A stretch of DNA of 64,000 nucleotides from a virus, in the IMG/VR virus record IMGVR_UViG_3300035145_003993, positions 1 to 64,000 of that record; one strand, written 5' to 3'. The first letter of the stretch is position 1. Each line of letters opens with the position of its first letter. Both the position numbers and the translations under genes were made by a program. Of the stretch, positions 1 to 6,718 are shown piece after piece. The notes below the pieces were generated by a model. The model was given only the letters and a program-made list of their open reading frames with translations, ran no database searches and had not been told where the DNA came from.

Positions 1-304
1 AGAATCACATGCAGGTCAAGTAGTTGAGTGCATCCCATCAGATGATGTAGTTTGTGAAGAAACCGTCGAAGAAACTGTTGAAGAAACTGTTGAAGAAACT
101 GTTGAAGGAGTAGAAGATGCAGGTCTTCCTGAAGAAGTAGAAGCTGGTGTAGAGGAATCTACTGAAGAACCTATTGAAGAAGTAGAAGCTGGTGTAGAGG
201 AATCTACTGAAGAACCTATTGAAGAAGTAGAAGCTGGTGATAATCAATCAGATTCTGGAGATCCAGAAATTGATCCTGCTCCTCAAGCTGGCGAGCCTGG
301 TTAA
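1..304 (+). CDS. C-terminal end of a repetitive acidic protein (5' truncated)
   Basis: An open plus-strand frame enters from the left edge (first whole codon at base 2) and stops with TAA at 302-304, giving 100 visible codons. The visible part is very rich in Glu: four E-T-V-E units, then two exact copies plus a partial copy of a 15-residue unit (EEVEAGVEESTEEPI), then an Asp/Pro/Gly tail ending in QAGEPG. A strong intrinsic terminator follows, which supports this as the expressed strand. Low-complexity acidic tails are common in phage scaffold or internal head proteins, but nothing here identifies a family, so the function is unknown. It converges on and overlaps the minus-strand GIY-YIG gene by 89 bases. 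Confidence 0.75.
   Translation, partial: ESHAGQVVECIPSDDVVCEETVEETVEETVEETVEGVEDAGLPEEVEAGVEESTEEPIEEVEAGVEESTEEPIEEVEAGDNQSDSGDPEIDPAPQAGEPG
59..106 (+). repeat. Four tandem 12-base units in the acidic gene
   Basis: Bases 59-106 are four in-frame 12-base units, each encoding E-T-V-E. The first differs by two synonymous changes (ACC GTC instead of ACT GTT) and the other three are identical. The unit length is a multiple of three, so copy number can change without a frameshift. Confidence 0.85.
131..239 (+). repeat. 45-base tandem repeat, two exact copies plus a partial third
   Basis: Copies lie at 131-175 and 176-220 and are identical base for base. A third copy begins at 221 and keeps 19 bases. 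Each encodes EEVEAGVEESTEEPI. Exact identity of two copies suggests recent duplication or ongoing slippage. Confidence 0.9.
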
Positions 305-542
305 TATATTTTATTTTATTTTTGCGGTTTAACTGCTTAAATTTATATTCAATTTTTAAAGCGTTGGAGTGATCCAACGCTTTTTTTATATACACAAATC
401 GACATGGTCTTTTACTTCTCGTATATTTAGCTCCACCTTTAATAACACCATTATGCTGTTTTAATCTTCTTTCAAGATTTGTAGTTATACCGCAATAAAA
501 AGAATTGTCATTACAGATTAACACGTACATATACCATTTCAA
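216..542 (-). CDS. GIY-YIG nuclease domain protein (YhbQ/UPF0213-like)
   Basis: 108 residues. The N-terminus shows the GIY-YIG core: Y6-V7-L8 in the first strand, Y16-C17-G18 in the second, then the helix NLERRLKQHN with Arg25/26 and His30, the KYTRSKRP segment, and a Glu near residue 66 in NALKIEYKFKQL, followed by NRKNKIKYI. This is the compact stand-alone form of about 80-100 residues (YhbQ type), so the last 25 residues are an extra tail read across the end of the converging acidic gene. The start is TTG at 542, chosen because AGGAGG lies 7 bases upstream. Such domains cleave DNA in repair proteins and homing nucleases; a role here in DNA processing is inference. A plus-strand terminator hairpin sits within this gene. 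Confidence 0.8.
   Translation of the reverse strand: MKWYMYVLICNDNSFYCGITTNLERRLKQHNGVIKGGAKYTRSKRPCRFVYIKKALDHSNALKIEYKFKQLNRKNKIKYINQARQLEEQDQFLDLQNLIDYHQLLLLQ
358..387 (+). terminator. Rho-independent terminator after the acidic gene
   Basis: An 11-bp perfect stem (AAAGCGTTGGA at 358-368 paired with TCCAACGCTTT at 373-383), loop GTGA and a T run to 387. It stands 53 bases after the TAA of the plus-strand acidic gene. It also lies inside the coding sequence of the minus-strand GIY-YIG gene, where it encodes part of its C-terminal region. Confidence 0.9.
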
Positions 543-682
543 AAGTTGTCCTCCTACATTTTCTTCTCACTGAAGAAAGGGTGAAAATTCAGCAAGTCAA
601 ATGGCATTACTACACTTTTATATGTTGACACCCTTGTTCTTCACATATTATATAAAAGACATAGATAGGACCGACTAATTAA

Positions 683-1156
683 TTATACTATACTTAATAT
701 AACGTCTATAATACTTAAGTCGTAATTTTCATTTTCAACGTTAATATTACTGTCTTTTAGTGAGTGAAATACACTAAAGGCAAATTCTCTTCTATTTTTA
801 AATTGATCTATTCTTTTTGAATTTAAAATTTTATTAATTAATCTTTTTTCTTCAATAGAATTTGCTTTACAAAAGTCGTAAAGAGTTTCAATAACATTTT
901 TTTTATTGAAAACTGTATTGTTTGAAAATAAGTTTGCAGGTAAATGACGAAGAATTAAAAAAGGGTCTTCATCGTTATTTATTTGACATAAACACTTTTC
1001 TTTTTTGTGAAGAGAAATTGAATTGTTATCTGCAACTAAAGAAAATAATCCATCATCACTATTAGGCGACGCTATTTTCCATGTATTTTTATTTAAAGGA
1101 TCTTTCGTTATTTTATATCCTAAATGGTTTATTTGATTTATTAATTTTTCTATCAT
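683..1156 (-). CDS. Hypothetical protein, 157 residues
   Basis: Not recognised. A soluble-looking protein with an N-terminal amphipathic helix (MIEKLINQINHLGYKI), a beta-rich middle (TWKIASPNSDDGLFSLV) containing C-L-C, and a helical C-terminal half rich in Lys and Asn. It follows the VOC gene with an 8-base gap and is the last clear gene of the small minus-strand accessory group. About 140 bases downstream of it (543-682) hold no gene and no clear terminator. Confidence 0.6.
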   Translation of the reverse strand: MIEKLINQINHLGYKITKDPLNKNTWKIASPNSDDGLFSLVADNNSISLHKKEKCLCQINNDEDPFLILRHLPANLFSNNTVFNKKNVIETLYDFCKANSIEEKRLINKILNSKRIDQFKNRREFAFSVFHSLKDSNINVENENYDLSIIDVILSIV

Positions 1157-1164
1157 TATTAACT

Positions 1165-1695
1165 CTATTTAATTTTATAATATTTTTCTTTTGATATTGT
1201 AGGACTAAAAAATGTTAATCGATTTCCTTCGATATCTATGACTTCAAAAGAAGTGTCTCCCCAAGAATTGTCTTCAAGAGGACCTATTTGAATATTTTTT
1301 TTAGAAAACTTGTCATGTAATTTATGAACAGAACTAACTCTTAAAGACAAAGAAACATTGCCATAAAAGTTTTTGTTATACTTGTGAAAAGTTCCATTTT
1401 GGTTGTAAAGTTCAATAATGTTTCCTCCAATATCAAACATCGTTCCTTCACTTCCTTGACTTCTCCAATAGTGAACAACAGGAAACTCTAAAAACTTATT
1501 ATAAAACTTAACCATTTCTTCCATACTTTTGACATAAATATGAACTCTTACTTCTTTAGAATATGCATTCCAACTTTTTCCTAAATCTATATTTAATTCT
1601 TTTGCAGCATCAATAGCAGATTTAGAAGGTGCAGTTTTATTTTTGCTTGTCTTTTTAGAATTTTTATCATTTTGCTGATTGAAAAAACTTGTCAT
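1165..1695 (-). CDS. VOC-superfamily (glyoxalase/bleomycin-resistance-like) protein
   Basis: 176 residues: a Lys-rich low-complexity N-terminal extension (about 1-45), then a full VOC domain (about 48-168) with two beta-alpha-beta-beta-beta halves. VRVHIYV opens the first half, GGNIIELYN closes it, NVSLSLRVSS opens the second and WGDTSFEVIDIEGN closes it. Candidate metal ligands of the family are present at His52, Glu95 and Glu151. Family members include glyoxalase I, extradiol dioxygenases and fosfomycin/bleomycin resistance proteins, and the sequence does not tell which substrate applies. It is an accessory gene for a T4-like phage. Four bases separate it from the upstream zincin-like gene. 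Confidence 0.75.
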   Translation of the reverse strand: MTSFFNQQNDKNSKKTSKNKTAPSKSAIDAAKELNIDLGKSWNAYSKEVRVHIYVKSMEEMVKFYNKFLEFPVVHYWRSQGSEGTMFDIGGNIIELYNQNGTFHKYNKNFYGNVSLSLRVSSVHKLHDKFSKKNIQIGPLEDNSWGDTSFEVIDIEGNRLTFFSPTISKEKYYKIK

Positions 1696-1698
1696 TTA

Positions 1699-2091
1699 TT
1701 ATCTTCTTTCTCTTTTTTCCCCGCCTAAAGGATATTGTAACCACGCATAAGGTTTTCTATTATCAATATAATCTTCTAAATTATCACAGTTCCATGCTTC
1801 TTGTTCAAACCTAATAGATAAGTAAGACTCTCTAGAAAAGCCTTTTCTGCATATAATAGATGACCAAATATAATCAAATAAATATATAATTAAAAAACCA
1901 ATAAAAAATAATTCCTTGTATTGTAAATAATGAATTGTTTCGTGTCTTTTAGTTTTTTCTTCTAAAGTTCCTCGACAAAATATCCAAGGCCCTAAAGTTA
2001 TTGCCCAAATATCAATTGGAGCAAATTTACTTAAAATAACTGGAATTTTACTGTTTTCATAAAATTTTGGGTATTTCACTTTATTTTTCAC
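1699..2091 (-). CDS. Membrane-associated HExxH zincin-like protein
   Basis: 130 residues. H50-E-T-I-H54 is a textbook zinc-metalloprotease motif, directly followed by a hydrophobic segment at about 61-80 (LFFIGFLIIYLFDYIW) and then FEQEAW near residue 95, where a third ligand Glu could lie. The protein ends with a basic tail. Similar small zincin-like proteins with the HExIH-LQ pattern occur in phage and bacterial genomes without known substrates, and protease activity is inference. The start is GTG at 2091, overlapping the end of the small acidic gene upstream by 11 bases, so translational coupling is likely. Confidence 0.6.
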   Translation of the reverse strand: MKNKVKYPKFYENSKIPVILSKFAPIDIWAITLGPWIFCRGTLEEKTKRHETIHYLQYKELFFIGFLIIYLFDYIWSSIICRKGFSRESYLSIRFEQEAWNCDNLEDYIDNRKPYAWLQYPLGGEKRERR

Positions 2092-2287
2092 TTAAATCAT
2101 CAATATCTTCAGTTGGTTGTGGATTTTCACCTTCAAGGTCTTCATCTTTAGGAGGATTACCTTCAGGGGGCATTTCTTCTGGGTCAGTCATTGTTTTTCT
2201 AGATTCATCATTAAGTGAACTTTCTTCGTTACCTTCATTGATAAATCTTCTCCAAGCTTCCATAATTAGTTTTGTATCATTGTTCAT
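2081..2287 (-). CDS. Small acidic protein, gp67-like prohead core candidate
   Basis: 68 residues from ATG 2287. An in-frame TTG at 2299 would add MRFT, but ATG has TTGAG in front. The N-terminus is one amphipathic helix (TKLIMEAWRRFINEG) and the rest is a disordered Asp/Glu/Pro tail ending in DDLSEK. That layout, short helix plus acidic tail, resembles T4 gp67, and the helix resembles the short N-terminal peptides that target proteins to the T4 prohead core. Assignment is by shape only. It lies just past the terminator of the capsid gene, so it probably has its own promoter in the AT-rich 2300-2350 stretch. Confidence 0.4.
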   Translation of the reverse strand: MNNDTKLIMEAWRRFINEGNEESSLNDESRKTMTDPEEMPPEGNPPKDEDLEGENPQPTEDIDDLSEK

Positions 2288-2359
2288 AGTAAATCTCAAC
2301 TTAAATTATATTATAATTATACTCAATTCAATTAAAGTTATTTTTTATTAATCGAATAC

Positions 2360-2382
2360 AAAAAAACCAGCAAAAGCTGGCT
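2360..2382 (-). terminator. Rho-independent terminator after the capsid gene
   Basis: Read on the minus strand: AGCCAGC, loop TTTT, GCTGGTT, then a run of T (positions 2382 down to 2360). A 7-bp stem including one G-T wobble, with a U tract, about 50 bases beyond the gp23 stop codon. It would end the head-gene transcript. Confidence 0.85.
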
Positions 2383-2387
2383 TGATG

Positions 2388-2411
2388 TCATCTTATAATA
2401 TTTTAAGATGA
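2388..2411 (-). other. Second hairpin between capsid stop codon and terminator
   Basis: TCATCTTA at 2388-2395 and TAAGATGA at 2404-2411 form a perfect 8-bp stem with an 8-base loop and no T tract. It lies between the gp23 stop codon (2434) and the terminator. A stem at the 3' end of a very abundant mRNA could protect it from exonucleases; this role is inference. Confidence 0.6.
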
Positions 2412-2433
2412 TAATCTATCAAAAGAACTTATC

Positions 2434-4242
2434 TTAGATAATGTTCATATCAAGACATGTTACTGTACCGTAGAAATCAGCACGTACCATCTTCTTACCG
2501 TAACGAGTCATAACACCCTTACGTGGTGTGAAATCCTCTGGCTGGAAGATTGTAGGTGTAACGATCAATGGAACGTATGGAGCATAAACGAAACCAGTCT
2601 CTAGGTAAGAACCACCCTTATAACCAACAAGGATCTTGTTGCGTGGGAAGTATGGGTCTTTGTAAACTGTGAAACGATTACTTAGTGTACCAACTTTGTC
2701 TGCACCCATTGTGAAAGGAGCACCAACTTGACCATCACCATCAATGCTATAGCTTGGACGATAAAGAACAGAAGCTTCAAGGATTGTTGCAACATCAGGA
2801 GAAACTACGATGAAGTTAGCAGAACCACGAAGTGTCTTTCTGTGAATCTCATTAGCAACGTCAATAACAGTCTCAGTTAGAGTCTCATACCACTCACGAA
2901 CAGTACCAGTAAATGCTGGTCCAGGATTAAGTGTAGATGTACGCGCGATCTCAGCACCAGTACGCTTGTTAACAAACTTACCAGGTGAACGACTCCAGAA
3001 GAAGTTAGCACCTTGTGCACCATTTAGAAGATCTCCAAGAATCTCACGATCGATTTCAAGAGCGATTTGCTCAGAAAGAATCTGAGTAAGCTCAACCTCT
3101 GCATCCATTGAGTGGTATGCATTAAGGTCTTGTGCAAGCTCTGGACTCCAACGTGCTCTCAACTTGCGTGTTTGTGCTGTTACAGGGATTGACTCAATCT
3201 TAATATCAATCTCTGGAATTGCAGAAGGAGCATCAGTTGTTAGTAATGTCTGACCTTCCATTGCTGGATCAACATCTACACCACCAACACTATTTGCAAT
3301 ACCTTCAGCACCATCAGCTTCAACAAATTCAACAATGATACCATCAACATTACCACCATCAATTGTGAGTGCAGCAGTTGCAGGTACTGTAGCGTGAATC
3401 TGAACTAGGAAAAGAGCTCGATCTTGTACACCATTTGCATTAAGAGCACCAGCTTTGAAAGTTGCTAAAGTATCGCCAGTACCAACTTTAGTAACTTTTC
3501 TTACGTTGTGAGATAAACCACCTTGCAATTTTTGTGCCGCTGAAATTTGAACAGATTGAGCTGTTCCACCGTCATCCATAACTGCAGTTGCAGACTTAAT
3601 AAGAGAAAGATCAGCACCTGAAAGTTGAGTTGCATCTAACAATACAAATTGAAATGCTGATGTTGCTGCTGCGTCAATAACTTCTGAATCGTAATCGACT
3701 AGTGCAAGGTGAGTAGCATCAGTTGGATCAAATTTAGCAGTTGCTTGTACATTGCCATGTGCAACTGTTTCTGTTTTGTGCTCGCGAGAAAAACCGCTAC
3801 CTGCAAGATCATATTGACCACCAAGAGCATCAGCCCCACCTTGAATAGCCTTACCAGTAGGACCACCATAGATTGACTCAGTTGTTTGGTGAGGACCCTC
3901 TTGTGAACCGTATGTATAATCTAGATAAAATAGAAGACCACTTGGAAGACTCATTGGTTGAATTGAAACTAGTTCATTTGCAATAAGACCACCGAATACG
4001 CGACGAACGATTGGGAATGCAATGTTTGAGAAACCACCAACATCACCAGCATTCATTGTGCTGCTTTCGCGAAGAACTTGAGCAGCTTGATTCTCAAGAA
4101 GAGTAGCCATATTTTCGCGGTTTACATCATCCATACCACGAAGAAGACCAGTGCGAGACCATTTCTCAACGAGGCGCTTGTTTTGTTGGCCCACGTGGCG
4201 GTCTCTAATACCTTCAGTTAACTTTTGTAGTGTAAAACTCAT
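2434..4242 (-). CDS. gp23: Major capsid protein, T4 gp23-like
   Basis: 602 residues. The N-terminal region (EKWSRTGLLRGMDD, then TLLENQAAQVLRESS) and IVRRVFGGLIANELVSIQPM match the conserved T4 gp23 pattern around its cleavage region and first core strand. KLRARWSPELAQDLNAYHSM, the following helix ILSEQIALEIDREI, and the C-terminal ETGFVYAPYVPLIV and FTPRKGVMTRYG are all gp23 signatures. It is longer than T4 gp23 (521), the excess lying in a variable Ala/Gly/Thr-rich insertion at about 130-330. The N-terminus is expected to be removed by the gp21 protease. The start has AAAGGA 7 bases upstream. Base composition is visibly less AT-rich than most neighbours. Assembles as hexamers into the head shell. 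Confidence 0.95.
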   Translation of the reverse strand: MSFTLQKLTEGIRDRHVGQQNKRLVEKWSRTGLLRGMDDVNRENMATLLENQAAQVLRESSTMNAGDVGGFSNIAFPIVRRVFGGLIANELVSIQPMSLPSGLLFYLDYTYGSQEGPHQTTESIYGGPTGKAIQGGADALGGQYDLAGSGFSREHKTETVAHGNVQATAKFDPTDATHLALVDYDSEVIDAAATSAFQFVLLDATQLSGADLSLIKSATAVMDDGGTAQSVQISAAQKLQGGLSHNVRKVTKVGTGDTLATFKAGALNANGVQDRALFLVQIHATVPATAALTIDGGNVDGIIVEFVEADGAEGIANSVGGVDVDPAMEGQTLLTTDAPSAIPEIDIKIESIPVTAQTRKLRARWSPELAQDLNAYHSMDAEVELTQILSEQIALEIDREILGDLLNGAQGANFFWSRSPGKFVNKRTGAEIARTSTLNPGPAFTGTVREWYETLTETVIDVANEIHRKTLRGSANFIVVSPDVATILEASVLYRPSYSIDGDGQVGAPFTMGADKVGTLSNRFTVYKDPYFPRNKILVGYKGGSYLETGFVYAPYVPLIVTPTIFQPEDFTPRKGVMTRYGKKMVRADFYGTVTCLDMNII

Positions 4243-4282
4243 ATGTTTTATCCTTTATAATTCTTAAATAATTAAATTGTTT

Positions 4283-5800
4283 TTATTTTCTAATACCAGC
4301 AAGAGTTGCCCAACGATCAAGTGCTACAGATTCGTTAATTGGCTTTGCTTGACCACTACGAACTGAGTTTGAAGAAGAACTAGAAGATCTTCTTAGTGCA
4401 CCTTCAGATAGGTTACTATTACGGGATGCCTTACTACTTACAAGCGACTTTGAAAGACTTTCAAATAGAATCTTAGCCTCACCAATAGTCTTTGCTTCAT
4501 CAAGAGATTCAACAATGTTGCGTTGTTGCTTCATTGACAAATCACGATTTTGCATGAGTTTGTTAGCATAAAGTAACTTCGCGTTGAATAGGTTCATTTC
4601 TGAAAGATGAGTCTTCATTCCTTGAAGAGCCTCTTTGTATTGAGAAAGCTTGCTTTCTAGCATACGATTCGTGCGTACAACTTTTGCAGCTTTAGTTTTC
4701 ATCTCTTGAAGCTTGTCTACACCATCAACAAAAGCTTCACCTTCTTCAGAACCACCACCAAATTGTGAAGCTATATCTTTAGCTTCACCTTCACGAAGAG
4801 ATTTCATTCTACCAATCTCTCTTCTAAGCATATTTTCATCAATTTCTAAAACACGGTCAAAAGACTCAGCTATTTCTTCTGGGCCATCTTTAACTTCATC
4901 TTCATCTTCATCTAAGTGAGTTCCTTCATAAGCTTCTTTTTGCTCATGATCATCCTCAAACAAACCTTCAAGATTAAGTTCTTGTTGGCCAACATCTTCG
5001 TCTTCTTCTACAAGACCTGCCATGATAGCTAATTCTCTAACTGTCGTAAGATCTGTAACTTCGTCACCAGATTCTTCAGCTTCTTCAACTTCTTCAGCTT
5101 CTACTTCAGATTCTTCCTCATTTTCAGGTTTAGGATCTTCATCAGCAGCTAAAAGATCTGCGTCATCGTCTTCTTTTACTTCGTCAGCTTCGAAAAGATC
5201 AATCTCTAGGAGATCGTCAAAGCTTTCGTTAAGATACTTTTTGTTTGAGTGTCTACTAGACATATTCTCTAACTCCTTATTTAATTTATAAAATTCTTCT
5301 AAAAGTTCTTTGTTATTTCTAATTATACCGTTTTTGTTCAATTTTGCTATTTCATTAACTAAATTCTTATATAATACTATAATTCTAGGTTTATTTACGC
5401 TATATTTATCTGAACTTTCTGAAAGAATTATAGCTTTTTGTAAAGAGTTAATACTTTCTTTCAAATCAGATATTTTTTGTTTTGCAGCTTGAATTCTAGA
5501 ATTTTGACTAATTAATTTATTAAGAATTCTTCTAGATTCTTGATTAAGCTCAACAGGTTTTGAATCTTCTTGTTCAGTTTGTTCTTCTTTGACTTCATCT
5601 TGAGATTCTTCTTTAATAGATTCATATGAGCAATCATCTTGACTTGTTAATTCTTCATCTGATTCAAAAAGTTTTTTCTCTACCATAATTTTAATTTGTG
5701 GTGAAATAGACTCAATTATTTGTTGTTTTACTTTTTCTTCAGCAGATAACTTTATTTGTTCTGCTGCTTCAATTGCTTCGTTATATAATGTACTACTCAT
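4283..5800 (-). CDS. gp22: Prohead core scaffold protein, gp22-like, with N-terminal extension
   Basis: 505 residues, highly charged and helical, directly upstream of gp23 as in T4. Two parts differ. Residues 1-179 are Lys/Glu/Gln coiled coil with AT-only codons. Residues 180-505 contain a long acidic stretch (DDDADLLAADED and on), the motif TTVRELAIMAGLVEEDED (about 250-268), coiled coil (about 330-440), a Ser run and the C-terminal ALDRWATLAGIRK. Met180 (ATG at 5263) has a near-ideal AAGGAG 9 bases upstream, so the gp22 proper may start there. Whether the cell makes the full form, the short form or both cannot be decided here. The scaffold is expected to be degraded by gp21 during maturation. 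Identity rests on position and composition. Confidence 0.7.
   Translation of the reverse strand: MSSTLYNEAIEAAEQIKLSAEEKVKQQIIESISPQIKIMVEKKLFESDEELTSQDDCSYESIKEESQDEVKEEQTEQEDSKPVELNQESRRILNKLISQNSRIQAAKQKISDLKESINSLQKAIILSESSDKYSVNKPRIIVLYKNLVNEIAKLNKNGIIRNNKELLEEFYKLNKELENMSSRHSNKKYLNESFDDLLEIDLFEADEVKEDDDADLLAADEDPKPENEEESEVEAEEVEEAEESGDEVTDLTTVRELAIMAGLVEEDEDVGQQELNLEGLFEDDHEQKEAYEGTHLDEDEDEVKDGPEEIAESFDRVLEIDENMLRREIGRMKSLREGEAKDIASQFGGGSEEGEAFVDGVDKLQEMKTKAAKVVRTNRMLESKLSQYKEALQGMKTHLSEMNLFNAKLLYANKLMQNRDLSMKQQRNIVESLDEAKTIGEAKILFESLSKSLVSSKASRNSNLSEGALRRSSSSSSNSVRSGQAKPINESVALDRWATLAGIRK
5261..5278 (-). promoter_or_regulatory. Internal ribosome binding site and ATG inside the scaffold gene
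   Basis: Minus strand reads AAGGAG (5278-5273), 9 bases, ATG (5263-5261), in frame with the long reading frame (codon 180). This is a better Shine-Dalgarno site than the one at the annotated start. It coincides with a sharp change in base composition. Confidence 0.6.
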
Positions 5801-5812
5801 ATTTAAAACCTG

Positions 5813-5820
5813 TATTTATA
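5813..5820 (-). promoter_or_regulatory. Candidate T4-type late promoter TATAAATA
   Basis: Exact TATAAATA on the minus strand, 12 bases before the scaffold ATG (5800). T4 late promoters consist of this octamer around -10, read by gp55, and a gp55-like factor is encoded in this window. A caution is that the start point would leave only a few bases of leader, too few for a ribosome site at 5800. The DNA is AT-rich, so chance occurrence is possible. Confidence 0.4.
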
Positions 5821-5833
5821 TAATTTATATATT

Positions 5834-6709
5834 CTATAATTTTTTATTTTTGTTTAAAACATTATATTTATCATTAAAATTTTGATTTGTTGTTTGTAAC
5901 AATATATCAAAAGATGATAAATCTTCGTCATAAAAATCATCAATAAGTATTTCTGAGGATGAAGATTTAACAGTTTCTGCACCGTCAGTTGTACCTTTCA
6001 TTGGAACTTTAACATGTCCATGAGGAGTTTTAATATAAACATTGATTTCTTCTTGATCATGTCCTTTATAATTAAAACCATGTCTACCTTTAGGGAGATG
6101 GCCAACAGGAGCAGCATCTGCTGTATTTGTTGATACATTCATGTTTTTATAAATACTATCTTTTCCAGTAGATCTAACAACAATATTACCACTAATTTGG
6201 TTACCTCTTTCAGACAATATTAATTCTTCAATATATTCCTTAAGACTGTTTTCTAACAATTTGTTTCCTTTAACTTCGTAACCGGCTGATAATCCTATTA
6301 CACCTGCAATACTATTTCCTAAACCACCTAAACTTGAAATGTCTGTTCCTCTATGTGCTAAGGAATCTGTTGCTCTTCTTTGAAAAGATGTATGAGCTTT
6401 TGACTCAATATCTGCATCTAATTCATCATATGGATTGTCTGCTTCAGTTTCTATTAGACCTGCTAAAATTGCTAATTCTCTAACTGTTGTATTAGAAGTT
6501 ATTTGTATTATTTCTTGTTTGTCTTCTGGAATTTCATAATCATATTCTCCTTTTGGAGAACTTAATGCATCACCCATATTCCAGTTTCTACCAATACCAC
6601 TATTAGGATCACCACCTAAAGACCCTATACTTAAACCTGTCCTACTGTCATAATTAAATGATCCACCGAATGAGTTAGGATTTGAATTAGAAAAAGTAGG
6701 ACTAGTCAT
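5834..6709 (-). CDS. Putative internal head / core-associated protein
   Basis: 291 residues, not recognised as a named family. The N-terminus is Asn/Ser/Gly-rich, then IPEDKQEI, then NTTVRELAILAGLIETEAD (about 73-92), nearly the same as a segment in the downstream scaffold protein. A middle helix ENSLKEYIEELILSE and a region HLPKGRHGFNYKGHDQEEIN follow. AAGGA stands 6 bases before ATG 6709. It sits between other virion-type genes and the scaffold. The shared motif suggests that both proteins bind the same partner in the prohead. Confidence 0.55.
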   Translation of the reverse strand: MTSPTFSNSNPNSFGGSFNYDSRTGLSIGSLGGDPNSGIGRNWNMGDALSSPKGEYDYEIPEDKQEIIQITSNTTVRELAILAGLIETEADNPYDELDADIESKAHTSFQRRATDSLAHRGTDISSLGGLGNSIAGVIGLSAGYEVKGNKLLENSLKEYIEELILSERGNQISGNIVVRSTGKDSIYKNMNVSTNTADAAPVGHLPKGRHGFNYKGHDQEEINVYIKTPHGHVKVPMKGTTDGAETVKSSSSEILIDDFYDEDLSSFDILLQTTNQNFNDKYNVLNKNKKL

Positions 6710-6718
6710 TTAAATTCC

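Noticed and set aside
38-247. Minus-strand open frame rich in Phe/Ser opposite the acidic gene
   Set aside because: It is the antisense of the Glu-rich repeats (GAA read backwards gives TTC) and has no ribosome site.
543-682. Possible small RNA or tRNA in the gap before the GIY-YIG gene
   Set aside because: No cloverleaf, no strong hairpin with a terminator and no small frame with a ribosome site could be found by eye.
5022-5291. Ser-rich plus-strand frame opposite the scaffold gene
   Set aside because: Shadow of acidic codons on the other strand. The minus-strand frame has the coding features, ribosome sites and neighbours.
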